A stretch of DNA of 64,000 nucleotides from an uncultured Flavobacteriales bacterium (GCA_913020435.1 CAJVZZ010000015.1:1-64000); one strand, 5' to 3'. Shown: positions 18,134 to 27,112, counted from the first letter of the stretch. Translations and numbers: made by a program. Notes: a model not told the origin generated them from the sequence alone.

Positions 18134-19018
18134 TTAGCTAAATCGTTTGCTTACAATGTAAACCCCTGTGAAAATCAGAATTGCTCCTACTATCTTAACC
18201 AAACTTAATTCATCCTTTCCCATTGCAATAGCAAATAACGATGCTAATATAGGCTGCGTATATATGTAGGTGCTTACTGTAGCGGGCTGTAACTTTTTGA
18301 GCGCGAATAGGTTAAGTAAATAGGCCAAGAATGTTGTGCAGATAACTACAAAGGCAGTTTCGAGCCAAATGGTAGTAGTAAAAGTGGACCATTCGATAGC
18401 CATAAAATCATAGACACCGAAGGGAAGTACATAGATTAATCCAAAAGTAAAGACCCATTTTATTATTGTTAATGGCTGGTACTTGGTCATTAAGGGCTTA
18501 ACAATTACTAAATACACTCCATACGATGCTGCATTCATTAGAATCATAACATCACCTTGCCAAGTTGTTGCATCGAAAGAAAAATCAGCGTTGAATAGTA
18601 TAATGAGTAACGCGCCAATTATTCCAAGAGCAAGCCCAATTATTTTTTGTCTAGTAATAACATCATGTAGGATTATTGATGCTGCAATTATGACTAAGAT
18701 TGGATTTGAAGTCATTATAATAGCTGCATTTATTGGTGTTGTAATATTCAGCCCGGCAAAGAATAAGAGTTGATTCATAGCAACTCCAAACAAACCACAA
18801 AGTGCTATCCTTGGCCAATCTTTTTTATCAATTTTTTCATTGCTCAGTATACTATGAAAGAACCAAAAGAGCAAAGAAGCACCGAGTACTCTCAGTAAAA
18901 TGAATCCAAAGGGTTGAATGTATTCGGGCATCACATCTTTGGCCACAGAATAGTTTAGACCATAAATGATGTTTGCACCTAATAGTGCTATATGTGCCTT
19001 TATATTTGTATTCTTCAC
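18134..19018 (-). CDS. EamA/DMT superfamily transporter
   Basis: The 294-residue protein has ten predicted membrane helices arranged as two EamA repeats (about 8-140 and 150-290), the pattern of drug/metabolite transporters. Motifs typical of the family are present: the N-terminal IYGLNYSVAKDVMP and, in the second half, ATVSTYIYTQPILASLFA. It probably exports or takes up a small metabolite; substrates cannot be predicted from sequence. The start is GTG, with no ribosome site. It lies 36 nt upstream of the yicC start on the same strand but is separated from it by a candidate -7 element, so it may be a separate unit. Confidence 0.9.
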   Translation of the reverse strand: MKNTNIKAHIALLGANIIYGLNYSVAKDVMPEYIQPFGFILLRVLGASLLFWFFHSILSNEKIDKKDWPRIALCGLFGVAMNQLLFFAGLNITTPINAAIIMTSNPILVIIAASIILHDVITRQKIIGLALGIIGALLIILFNADFSFDATTWQGDVMILMNAASYGVYLVIVKPLMTKYQPLTIIKWVFTFGLIYVLPFGVYDFMAIEWSTFTTTIWLETAFVVICTTFLAYLLNLFALKKLQPATVSTYIYTQPILASLFAIAMGKDELSLVKIVGAILIFTGVYIVSKRFS

Positions 19019-19087
19019 TGAAAACGAAATTGTGAATTTTGTTGCATGCTTTTTGTGTGTGACTATAAAACTTTAAAACATTATCTC

Positions 19088-19438
19088 ATGAAAAATATAA
19101 TTATTGCTACCGTAATTACACTCACGACTTTAACTGGATTTTCTCAGAAAAAAGGTACAGTTGAGGCTAAAATTCACGTAGAGGGGGTTTGTAGCATGTG
19201 TGAAAACAGAATAGAAGAAACAGTCAATTTTGCTAAAGGAATTAAAACTGCAGAGTGGGATTTGGATACTGAAATCCTTACAGTGGTTTATAAAGAAGGG
19301 AAAACGACTCCACAGGAAATCGGTGATGCCTTAGCGAAGGCAGGTCACGATAATCAATATGCAAAAGCAACTGATAAGGATTACGGAAAAATATCAGATT
19401 GTTGTAAATATAAAACGCAGCAAAAACATCACGATTGA
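19088..19438 (+). CDS. Exported heavy-metal-associated (HMA) domain protein
   Basis: The 116-residue product begins with a signal peptide (residues 1-18, ending GFSQ). The mature protein is one HMA ferredoxin-like domain with the metal-binding CSMC motif in EGVCSMCENRI (residues about 34-44), suited to copper or other soft metals. A second pair of cysteines (DCCKY) and two histidines lie at the C-terminus. It is probably a periplasmic metal carrier. The ATG at 19088 is chosen because the signal peptide starts there, although the frame is open further upstream. The end overlaps the convergent ArsC-like gene by 10 nt. Confidence 0.87.
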   Translation: MKNIIIATVITLTTLTGFSQKKGTVEAKIHVEGVCSMCENRIEETVNFAKGIKTAEWDLDTEILTVVYKEGKTTPQEIGDALAKAGHDNQYAKATDKDYGKISDCCKYKTQQKHHD

Positions 19439-19782
19439 GCAGCCTCTAGTTGCTCTAAGTTTTTCTTGGCATTTCCAATAAAAATTAGTTCGTTTAGCAA
19501 TATTACAGGTCTTTTCAAAAAAGTATACTCATCAAGAATTAACGCTTTGTAATCAGGTTCTGTGAGTTGTTCTTTACCTAAATTTCTTGCTTTAAATTGC
19601 CTAGACCTCATAGAAAACAAAGTCTCGTATGAGCCTGCTATTTCATGCATTTGCTCTAATTGTTCCAGCGTAATTTTGTTAGTTTTGATATCTTGAAAAT
19701 CAAAGTTCTTTGATTTCAACTGAAGGTCGTCGATGATTCTTTTGCAGGTACTGCAAGTAGATAAATAGTATACTTTCTTCAT
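19429..19782 (-). CDS. ArsC/Spx family protein
   Basis: The 117-residue thioredoxin-fold protein carries CSTC at residues 10-13 close to the N-terminus (YYLSTCSTCKRI), then the RSRQFKA and FLKRPVIL blocks of the ArsC/Spx family. Members are arsenate reductases or redox-sensing regulators; many Bacteroidota genomes carry such small forms and their role is not established. It has no arsenic-resistance neighbours, so an arsenate role is not supported by context. The ATG has a -7 element 4 nt upstream. Its end overlaps the HMA gene by 10 nt. Confidence 0.88.
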   Translation of the reverse strand: MKKVYYLSTCSTCKRIIDDLQLKSKNFDFQDIKTNKITLEQLEQMHEIAGSYETLFSMRSRQFKARNLGKEQLTEPDYKALILDEYTFLKRPVILLNELIFIGNAKKNLEQLEAAQS

Positions 19783-19786
19783 GTAA

Positions 19787-19794
19787 CAAAGATA
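19787..19794 (-). promoter_or_regulatory. -7 promoter element of the ArsC-like gene
   Basis: TATCTTTG (minus strand) ends 4 nt before the ATG at 19782, the same spacing as at 1892, 4293 and 8092. A leaderless transcript is predicted. Confidence 0.5.
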
Positions 19795-19801
19795 AAATTA
19801 C

Positions 19802-20896
19802 TTGTGCATTTTGGCTAAAGGAAAAAGCAGTTCTCCAGTAAGAAAACTATTAAGTCCACAGCGGATTTTTATTCCTGTTGTTATTGGATTGGCCGTTGCG
19901 TTATGGTTGCTTTGGGATGAGTTTAGTGCCGACATGTTCAGTCATGTCACGTGGGGATGGTCAACAGCATTTTGGCTCTTTTGTGCACTTATAATGGTTG
20001 CAACCCGCGACCTTGGTTACATGTACCGGATTCGGGTACTGACCGATAATGAAATAAAATGGCGTAACAGTTTTGATGTTATTATGCTATGGGAGTTTGC
20101 ATCTGCCATTAGCCCAAGTGTAGTAGGAGGTTCAGCCATTGCTTTGTTTATTGTCAATCGTGAAGGGATAAGCTTAGGAAGAAGTACCGCAGTTGTAATG
20201 GTTACGGCGTTCTTAGACGAACTCTTTTACATTCTAATGGTGCCTTTGGTGTTGCTAGTAGTTGGAACAAGCGATTTATTTCCACCCAATTTGCAAAAAA
20301 TAATGTTCGGGGTGAGCTTAGGAGCAAAACAAATATTCTATGTGGGATACGGGTTTATAGTAGTACTAACGACTTTGATTTTGACTGCAATTTTCTTCGC
20401 ACCCAAGGCCACTAAGAAGGTTTTGGTGAAGGTTACTTTTCTTAATTTTCTAAAATTCTGGAGAGCAGAGGCTATTCAGACAGGTAATGATATCATCACT
20501 ACTAGCAAAGAGCTTCGAGGTAAACCATGGGTGTTTTGGGGAAAAGCTTTCGGCGCTACTTTGTTTAGTTGGACCGCTCGTTTTTGGGTAGTAAACTTTT
20601 TGATTCTTGCTTTTGGAACTTTAGCATTTAATGAGCATATGATGGTTTACGCTCGCCAACTGGTTATGTGGGTTATCATGCTTATAAGCCCGACGCCAGG
20701 TGGAACAGGAGTTGCGGAATATATGTTTGGTGAATTCCTCGGACTATACATCGTTGATGGATTCTCAGGAGTTATTGCTTTGTTATGGAGATTGTTCACC
20801 TACTATCCGTATTTGTTCGTAGGAATTATTGTGCTCCCTGGATGGATAAGAAGAGTGTACTTAAAACGAAGGTTGATTACTTTTAAGAAAGTATAA
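19802..20896 (+). CDS. UPF0104 / lysylphosphatidylglycerol synthase-like membrane protein
   Basis: The 364-residue protein has about eight membrane helices and the pattern of the UPF0104/YbhN family related to the flippase domain of lysylphosphatidylglycerol synthases. Typical blocks are WEFASAISPSVVGGSAIAL (about 98-116), TAFLDELFYILMVP, SPTPGGTGVAEY (about 298-309) and LLWRLFTYYPYL. Members are thought to move lipids or lipid-linked molecules across the inner membrane. There is no soluble aminoacyltransferase domain, so it should not make lysyl-lipid itself. The start is uncertain: TTG at 19802 or the in-frame TTG at 19811. A strong terminator follows. Confidence 0.87.
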   Translation: MCILAKGKSSSPVRKLLSPQRIFIPVVIGLAVALWLLWDEFSADMFSHVTWGWSTAFWLFCALIMVATRDLGYMYRIRVLTDNEIKWRNSFDVIMLWEFASAISPSVVGGSAIALFIVNREGISLGRSTAVVMVTAFLDELFYILMVPLVLLVVGTSDLFPPNLQKIMFGVSLGAKQIFYVGYGFIVVLTTLILTAIFFAPKATKKVLVKVTFLNFLKFWRAEAIQTGNDIITTSKELRGKPWVFWGKAFGATLFSWTARFWVVNFLILAFGTLAFNEHMMVYARQLVMWVIMLISPTPGGTGVAEYMFGEFLGLYIVDGFSGVIALLWRLFTYYPYLFVGIIVLPGWIRRVYLKRRLITFKKV

Positions 20897-20901
20897 AGCA
20901 T

Positions 20902-20928
20902 AAAAAAAGCCCTAAAAGGGCTTTTTTT
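20902..20928. terminator. Bidirectional Rho-independent terminator
   Basis: A perfect 11-bp inverted repeat, AAAAAAAGCCC / GGGCTTTTTTT, with loop TAAAA, lies between two convergent genes. It has a T run on both strands and can serve both. Confidence 0.92.
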
Positions 20929-20945
20929 ATAGTCTAAACAGTCTA

Positions 20946-21143
20946 TTACTTTAAAGTACAAACTTCAGGAACAACCTGATAATTTATACATGCAGCTTCA
21001 GCATCAGCTTTCTTTGCTTTTTGAATGTTAAGAGAGTTATCTACAACTCCATCAATTTTACATTCACATATGTAATCTTTTTTGCATGAAGTAAAAGAAG
21101 CAGCAAATAATGCTACTGAACAAATTGCTAAAATTTTTTTCAT
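20946..21143 (-). CDS. Small cysteine-rich lipoprotein
   Basis: The 65-residue product has a lipoprotein signal (residues 1-20, SFTSC with the lipid-bearing Cys about 20). The mature 45 residues contain four more cysteines in CECKI, AACIN and EVCTL, which could form two disulfides outside the cytoplasm. I do not recognise the family. The ATG at 21143 is preferred over an upstream in-frame ATG because the lipoprotein signal begins there. A TAAATTTG -7 element is at 21165-21172 on the minus strand. It ends against the bidirectional terminator. Confidence 0.75.
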   Translation of the reverse strand: MKKILAICSVALFAASFTSCKKDYICECKIDGVVDNSLNIQKAKKADAEAACINYQVVPEVCTLK

Positions 21144-21360
21144 TTTATTATTCTTTAATTCATTCAAATTTACGGTTTTCAAAAGAATTGTGAAAATGAG
21201 AATTGAATTAATTTCAGTGGAAACAAAGCTTAGGACTTCTAAATCTCACAATTTGTGTCATTTACTCACCTATAATGAGAATCGTGAAGGAGCTGCTAAG
21301 ACACCACTTTTTTAGAGTTAGCCGATTTATAAAAGAACAATAGTAAATCAGTTGGACTCG

Positions 21361-21394
21361 CAAGAGTGGCAAGAGTGGCAAGAGTGGCAAGAGT
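21361..21394. repeat. 9-bp tandem repeat (minisatellite)
   Basis: CAAGAGTGG is repeated three times and followed by a partial fourth copy (CAAGAGT). It begins 2 nt after the methyltransferase stop (read on the minus strand) and lies in the convergent gap 21144-21396, where I see no other feature apart from the lipoprotein's -7 element. Confidence 0.9.
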
Positions 21395-21396
21395 AA

Positions 21397-22032
21397 TTAG
21401 GTTATCTTAAAAATCACAGACGTTTCTATGGTAGTATCTTTTACAGCTGAAGATTCGGAGTAAGCCAATAACTCGAAGGGTACGAAATCTATAAACTCTT
21501 GTAAATCAGTGAAATACTCATTTCCATATTTTTGAGAGCCTTTATAAAAAACTTGGTTTACAATTAAATATTTGCCTTTAGAGGATTCGCTTAACGCCTT
21601 AAATAGTGCTTTAAGATTGGGTAAGATATACCAAACTACTTCACTCAGTATAATTGCTTCTCTAGTTTTAAAAGAGTCAATATTCTTAGTAATATCTGCC
21701 AGCTCAAAATCTAAATGAGGGAATTTTTCTTTTGCTTTAGAGACAGCAGTTGCAGAGATATCGATGCTTTTCGGGACAATATTGGTTTCTTGATATATCC
21801 ACTCTGCATAATATCCTAACCCACAGCCAACTTCAAGAATACTTGTAATTCCAAAATTTTTGATGTGAATTATTCCCGCATTTCTAGAATATCTATTGGG
21901 CTGAATTGACTGCATCCATGGATCATTGACATTTTGATACATAGTTTCAAAATCACCAATGAATTTTCCATTTTTGATTACGTAATCGTGGTAATTTGAA
22001 TTTTCTGCTTTTTTAGATTTGGGAGTACTCAT
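21397..22032 (-). CDS. Class I SAM-dependent methyltransferase
   Basis: The 211-residue protein has a Rossmann-type methyltransferase core: motif I ILEVGCGLGYYAEW (about 75-88), the acidic end of strand 2 in PKSIDISATAV, motif II in FELADITKN and motif IV in ILSEVVWYILP. The substrate is unknown. The sequence resembles small NodS-like methyltransferases that modify sugars or lipids, but this is weak. It is a single gene with the 9-bp tandem repeat directly after its stop. No promoter element was recognised upstream. Confidence 0.85.
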   Translation of the reverse strand: MSTPKSKKAENSNYHDYVIKNGKFIGDFETMYQNVNDPWMQSIQPNRYSRNAGIIHIKNFGITSILEVGCGLGYYAEWIYQETNIVPKSIDISATAVSKAKEKFPHLDFELADITKNIDSFKTREAIILSEVVWYILPNLKALFKALSESSKGKYLIVNQVFYKGSQKYGNEYFTDLQEFIDFVPFELLAYSESSAVKDTTIETSVIFKIT

Positions 22033-22086
22033 AGACGATAATTTACTTCTTCAATACTTGCAACTCAGTCCAAATTTGAAAACTAA

Positions 22087-23865
22087 CTATAGCCCTAAAT
22101 GTTCAATCGCGGCTTGATAGTTAACGCGTTCTCCGTCAGAAATTCCAATTAAAAAGGCGTCTAAAATACCTTTAGATTTAACTAGTGATAAAGTTTGTTC
22201 AACCTCATTCCTGTTTTTCGTTTCACCTGTGTAATAACGAACTGGTGCATCATGGATTATTTTAATTCGCAGTTGTAATTGATGTTCATATTTCGCTAAT
22301 TCATAAATTGGATCATTAGCCGTTAAACTAGCTCCAATTTGAACTGCTAAAAATACTTCTGCTTTGTTTTTGATTTTTGAGGTAATAGGATTTGGGGCGA
22401 CGTTCTTTTTCGGTGAGATTAGTTTGCTTTCAGAAATAGCTGAAGTCGCTTGGGCAGGCGAGCCTGCTTCTATTTTCTTAGCTTCTCCAATGCTAATTTT
22501 ACTGCCATTTGAATACGCAACGATAAACGCATCAGTAATTCCTTTTTTAAAGACCATGTTTTTGGAATTTACTGCCTCTCTCAAGCTAGTAAAATGTCCA
22601 ACTCTAAACTTGTTCATGCTATCTTCTTTATAGGTGTAAACCTCCTCAGATAATTTAGCAACTGAACTTGGAATTGTTTTGTCCATGCCTGCGGCAACTT
22701 GCACTGCATAATAAAAACCGACTGTTTCTTCTGTTTTCGAAGTTAAAATAGGCTTCTCAATAGGAGTTGTGACAGCTACGGGAGTTATGACTTGTTGTAC
22801 TCGAGGAGAAGTCGCCAAGGGCTCTGTGTCAATTTTTGGGTCAGGTTCAGGCACAGTTGCAGGAACAGGCAAAGATACAGGTTCAGCTGAGATTTCTGTT
22901 TCAGAGTATTTACCGAAATACATTAAAATGGCTTTAGGAATAGTCTCTTCTTTAGCTTCAATTTCTTCAGGTGCTGCATCGGAAATTTCAGTAGTTCTAA
23001 CCGTATCCATAATAGGAGTAATTACTTCAGAAACACTAATTTCAAATGATCTAACCGTGTCCATAATCGGTCTCATATATTGAGTATCAGCAATGAGAGT
23101 ATCTGAAACGGTCGAATCAACAACTTCTACTGAAGAAGCGGTATCTGTCTCTCTTGAAGTGTCAATAATTAGGATCAAAGGAGTCTCAATACTATCAAAT
23201 ACAGTTGTATCTAATGCCGTTACAGTTGGGGATATAACGGTATCTAATATCGTTTCAGAAGCTTTTTCTTTAGTTGGACCGGAAGTAATGGTAATTGTTG
23301 TGTCTTGAATAACGGTAGGAACAGGCTCTGTTTGAATTACTAGCGTATCTGCTATTACTACTTCTTCTTCAGGTTTTGGCGCAGGTGGTTTCGCAGATTT
23401 ACAGGGATCATTAATGTATGTTGCAAAAGCGATTAAAATTTCATGTAGTTTATTAACGTTACTGATCAAAGCGGTGTATTGGTCTGACTTTTGTTTTTCA
23501 ATATCTACAGATTCTGCACGTTTAATCCAATATTTAACTTCAATAATTTTTTGGTTAACCAATTCAAAATCAAAACCTTCACAGGCGCATTCTTTTCTTA
23601 ATGAAATTTGAGTTATGCTGTGACTCATTAAATCAGCCTGTTTATGTGCAGACTTAATCAAGCGCATTATTTTATCGTCAGTTGCTTTGTTTTTTTCGTC
23701 TGCAGCTGTCTCCGCTAACTTTTGACAGCTCTGCACATCTTCAGCTATACTTTTCATTTGATCTTGAACAATGCCCAACTCTGCATCAAACATATCGCAA
23801 GCATCATTGGCCGAACTATAAATTGGCAGTAATAACACTGCAAAAGCAAATAAATTTTTTTTCAT
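22087..23865 (-). CDS. Exported protein with coiled N-terminal domain and two SPOR-like repeats
   Basis: The 592-residue protein has a signal peptide (residues 1-19, SSANDAC) and a helical N-terminal domain with five cysteines (about 20-160). A long low-complexity linker rich in Pro, Thr, Asp, Glu and Val (about 160-385) contains two copies of PIMDTVR. Two C-terminal SPOR-like units follow, starting FYYAVQVAAG and FLAVQIGASL, each with the pattern of a strand, FRVGHFTSLREA or RYYTGETKNR, and a GITDAFIVAY-like end. SPOR domains bind denuded peptidoglycan. The design suggests an envelope protein anchored to peptidoglycan through the repeats. A -7 element TATATTTG lies at 23885-23892 (minus strand). 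Confidence 0.75.
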   Translation of the reverse strand: MKKNLFAFAVLLLPIYSSANDACDMFDAELGIVQDQMKSIAEDVQSCQKLAETAADEKNKATDDKIMRLIKSAHKQADLMSHSITQISLRKECACEGFDFELVNQKIIEVKYWIKRAESVDIEKQKSDQYTALISNVNKLHEILIAFATYINDPCKSAKPPAPKPEEEVVIADTLVIQTEPVPTVIQDTTITITSGPTKEKASETILDTVISPTVTALDTTVFDSIETPLILIIDTSRETDTASSVEVVDSTVSDTLIADTQYMRPIMDTVRSFEISVSEVITPIMDTVRTTEISDAAPEEIEAKEETIPKAILMYFGKYSETEISAEPVSLPVPATVPEPDPKIDTEPLATSPRVQQVITPVAVTTPIEKPILTSKTEETVGFYYAVQVAAGMDKTIPSSVAKLSEEVYTYKEDSMNKFRVGHFTSLREAVNSKNMVFKKGITDAFIVAYSNGSKISIGEAKKIEAGSPAQATSAISESKLISPKKNVAPNPITSKIKNKAEVFLAVQIGASLTANDPIYELAKYEHQLQLRIKIIHDAPVRYYTGETKNRNEVEQTLSLVKSKGILDAFLIGISDGERVNYQAAIEHLGL

Positions 23866-24038
23866 ATATAATCTGATTGTACATCAAATATAAATAATCA
23901 TTCAGTCATCGTGCTTTTATAGAGTCAATAATAGATTAGCAGACAAGATGTTCGTCAACACTAACAGTTGAATAAGTACTTACTGACGCATTTGCAGAGG
24001 TAAACTAGATAGTCCACATTTGTAGAAAACGAAATAGT

Positions 24039-24455
24039 ATGCGCTTAATAATCACTCTTTTTATAATCGTTCTAGCAAATTCATCTTTTGGACAAGATTG
24101 TTATTCAAAATATCGTAAAGCGTTTACTGAGCGCGGTGCCTTAGAAGTAATGGATAGCACCTACGAAGGTGTAATTATAGCTGTTAGAGAAGGACATGAG
24201 ACAAACTGCTTTATGGGTAAAGTATCAGTTAAATCTGGAAAGGTTGTTTTAGATAATTTCTATGTAGAGTTAGAAGATGAGTCTTATGAAAACTTAGGAC
24301 CTAAATTCAAGAACTTAAAGCCTGTTGAGATTAAAGATGGTATTTCTCAAATCATTATTGATAAACGAGATGACTTGTACAATGTGATTTTTCTTGATCA
24401 CTTAAAACCTAAAAAGAAAGGATTTAAGAAAGCTCCAGATTTTGATTTGGACTAA
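24039..24455 (+). CDS. Hypothetical exported protein
   Basis: This 138-residue product starts with a signal peptide (residues 1-18, NSSFGQ). The mature part holds two cysteines (C21 and one in HETNCFMGK), with several strands and a lysine-rich end (KPKKKGFKKAPDFDLD). I do not recognise a family. It lies alone between the SPOR-like gene (divergent) and the aminopeptidase (convergent, 23 nt between the stops). It is probably a small periplasmic protein. Confidence 0.7.
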   Translation: MRLIITLFIIVLANSSFGQDCYSKYRKAFTERGALEVMDSTYEGVIIAVREGHETNCFMGKVSVKSGKVVLDNFYVELEDESYENLGPKFKNLKPVEIKDGISQIIIDKRDDLYNVIFLDHLKPKKKGFKKAPDFDLD

Positions 24456-24478
24456 TTATCAGCTGAGTTTCTTGATGT

Positions 24479-27112
24479 TTAGAGATTAGTCAAGCTTTCA
24501 ATAACCTGTATATTTTTTTCTTGGTTTAAGATTTTATTTATGGTTGCGGTAATAGCATCCAATCTCATTTGAAACTCCTCTAGTTTAGTTTTGTTTTCTT
24601 CCTTTGGACTTTCCTCATTGGTCTTTTCTTGTGCGTCAACATCTTCCTTTGCTGCTATATAAAATGTCTTTAAGCTGTTCGCGGCAGATGACTTTATCCA
24701 ATTAGAGTTGGATTGTAAAAGAGTTTTTTGAAAAACTGAATAACCCGACATTAATTCATCCGTTCTATCAACTTTGAGCAAAAGTTGTGAGTTAAGGTAT
24801 AGAAATCCCGCCTGTTTATAGGCTCCAATTTTGTAAAAATTATTTTTAAAAAAGGTCAAGTGGCCATAATTTCCTAGTTCTGAATATGCTTGTGCAATTT
24901 GCATTCTGAGTTCTTCATTTTCATCTTTTTCATGAGCTTTACAAAATGTCAAAACGGCTAATGTGTCTTTAGCTTTAATCCCATTTTTAATAACAGACTG
25001 AAGCACAGTGTATGAGCTATCAGAACTTAGCTCAGAATAATAGTCCTCCATATTTTTTGGTGTATAGTTCAATCGATACAGCTCAATTGCCTTAGCTCTT
25101 ACCTTGGAATTATTGTCGTTTTTCAGAAAAAAGAGTAACTGTTCTTCTTTGAATTTAGCGTCGAACAATAGACTAGCAGTCATTGCAGATAAACCCTGAA
25201 GTCGGAGATCGAAAAAACCGTGGCTTATAGCAGTTTTAATAGCCTTCTTAGTCAATGGGTTATTTGGATACTCCCCAGAAAGCGTCGCCAATGCTTGTTT
25301 CATATCAGCCAATCCTTTTCCGGACGTAAATTGAGCAAACCACGCTTCAGTTGTTTTATTTGGCTCTTTAATCTCGGCAAGGAGATAGTCTTGACTGTCA
25401 TAATCTATCCAAGTAGCAGCTGTGCTTCCTTTTAAATAAAAAGTGTCTAATTCATTTTTGACCCAAATAGTATCTAATATTTCTTGGTGAGGGTGATAAG
25501 ACTTTACCAGTAACGGAATTTGATACAATGGATATTCGTTCAAATTTTGAGTTTGATTTACGATCATGAAATTTTGCTGTTGATTAGCATCAAAATAATA
25601 GGTAATTGTTAATTCTGGGTGACCATTATCGAACATCCATTGATTAAAAAACCAATTTAGATCCTGACCAGTGACCCCTTCCATTACTAAACGCAGTTGC
25701 TGCATTTCGGCAGAACTGTGAGCATAGCGTGTTAAGTAGGTTTTGAGCCCTTTAAAGAAAGCCCTATCACCAATAGCCGTTCTTAATTGATGCATTATGC
25801 AAGCACCTTTGGAATAAGTGTGCCCATCGAACACTTCAAGCTTGCTGTCGTATTGAAATCGAACAAAATCTACTTTTTTGACTTTTGATTCTCTTAAGTA
25901 GCTTCTTTGCTTATTGAGTAAGTTGAGCTGAGCGTCAAATGGCGATTTACTTTCCTCGACCCATAAGTATTCGCCATAGGTTGCAAAAGCCTCATTGAGC
26001 GCCAAATTTGACCAGCTCTCACAGCTTACTAAATCACCAAACCATTGATGAAAAAGTTCATGAGCGATTATGCCTTCTTGAGGATAATCAATTAATTCTT
26101 GCTTATGACGCTGTACAAATTCTCCATGCAATGTTGCAGACGTATTCTCCATTGCTCCTGAGACAAAGTCTCGAACTACGACTTGAGTATATTTATCCCA
26201 AGGATAATCAACACCTAATTTGTTTGAATAGAATTCCAGCATTCGTGGGGTTGCTCCGAAAATGTATTGCGCGTCCTTTGCGTACTGTTTTTCTGTGAGA
26301 TAGGTAACCTCCTTACCCCTCCATTCTTTCTCTTTAAAAACAGAAAAATCACCAATAGCTATCATTGCCAGATAGGGAGAATGAGGCAGCGATTGAACCC
26401 AGTAATCTGTCCGTGTACCATCTCCATTTTCTGTCGAAAACTCCAGTGATCCGTTACTCAAAGTTTTTAGGGTATCAGGAACAGTGATAACAATTTCTTG
26501 AGTGGTTTTTTGATTGGGCTCGTCCATTGTTGGAAACCAGCAGGAAGAAAAATCTGTTTCACCTTGTGTCCATATTTGAAGTGGTTTTCCAGGTATGTTA
26601 TTTTGGGCATTTATAAAATACAAACCCTGCCCTCCGCGAATTGCTTTTCCGCTGCGTTCTTCAACTTCATTAGGGTTTGCAACATATTTTATAAAAAGCT
26701 CTAAAGTGTCATTCGACGATAAGGTTTTTGAGAAAATGAGGTTTAGCTTTTCACCGGTATACTCGTAGCTGAATGGGTTGTTTGAGTCATTTAAAACTCT
26801 AATTTCCTTAATGTCAAAAGCTTTTGCGTCAAGAGAAAGAGTCTTTTTTGCATAAAAATGTGGTGATAATTTTAAACGAGCTTCTCCTAAAACTTGTTCA
26901 GCTTCAAGATCAAATGAAACTACGAGATTAGTATGAATTAAATCCCAAGCTAATTCAGTAGTAGCCCTATAAAGAGGTTGAGTCCTAGGGTTTGTATTTA
27001 AACCAGAGCCTTTGGTAGACGATTTCCCAACTACACCAGTTGATTCAACATTTTTAGAGGAATTACAGCTAATTGTAATAACAAGAAAGAGTAAGGGTGC
27101 AAAAAATCGCAT
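24479..27112 (-). CDS. M1 family aminopeptidase, lipoprotein
   Basis: The 877-residue zinc metallopeptidase removes N-terminal residues from peptides. After a lipoprotein signal (LFLVITISC), the protein has an N-terminal beta domain, the substrate-binding GAMEN at residues 319-323, zinc-binding HELFH (351-355) and the third ligand E374 in NEAFA. The C-terminal half contains helical repeats and a short charged tail (about 840-877). The ATG at 27112 is chosen because the lipoprotein signal starts there; a GTG start 33 nt upstream is possible. The lipid anchor places it on the periplasmic or outer-membrane side, where it would degrade peptides for nutrition. Confidence 0.95.
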   Translation of the reverse strand: MRFFAPLLFLVITISCNSSKNVESTGVVGKSSTKGSGLNTNPRTQPLYRATTELAWDLIHTNLVVSFDLEAEQVLGEARLKLSPHFYAKKTLSLDAKAFDIKEIRVLNDSNNPFSYEYTGEKLNLIFSKTLSSNDTLELFIKYVANPNEVEERSGKAIRGGQGLYFINAQNNIPGKPLQIWTQGETDFSSCWFPTMDEPNQKTTQEIVITVPDTLKTLSNGSLEFSTENGDGTRTDYWVQSLPHSPYLAMIAIGDFSVFKEKEWRGKEVTYLTEKQYAKDAQYIFGATPRMLEFYSNKLGVDYPWDKYTQVVVRDFVSGAMENTSATLHGEFVQRHKQELIDYPQEGIIAHELFHQWFGDLVSCESWSNLALNEAFATYGEYLWVEESKSPFDAQLNLLNKQRSYLRESKVKKVDFVRFQYDSKLEVFDGHTYSKGACIMHQLRTAIGDRAFFKGLKTYLTRYAHSSAEMQQLRLVMEGVTGQDLNWFFNQWMFDNGHPELTITYYFDANQQQNFMIVNQTQNLNEYPLYQIPLLVKSYHPHQEILDTIWVKNELDTFYLKGSTAATWIDYDSQDYLLAEIKEPNKTTEAWFAQFTSGKGLADMKQALATLSGEYPNNPLTKKAIKTAISHGFFDLRLQGLSAMTASLLFDAKFKEEQLLFFLKNDNNSKVRAKAIELYRLNYTPKNMEDYYSELSSDSSYTVLQSVIKNGIKAKDTLAVLTFCKAHEKDENEELRMQIAQAYSELGNYGHLTFFKNNFYKIGAYKQAGFLYLNSQLLLKVDRTDELMSGYSVFQKTLLQSNSNWIKSSAANSLKTFYIAAKEDVDAQEKTNEESPKEENKTKLEEFQMRLDAITATINKILNQEKNIQVIESLTNL

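Noticed and set aside
19429-19782. Arsenic resistance system around the ArsC-like gene
   Set aside because: No ars regulator, pump or methyltransferase lies nearby, and the neighbours are an HMA protein and a lipid-flippase-like protein.
22769-23308. Plus-strand open frames inside the SPOR-like gene
   Set aside because: They mirror the repetitive linker of the minus-strand gene and have no features of their own.
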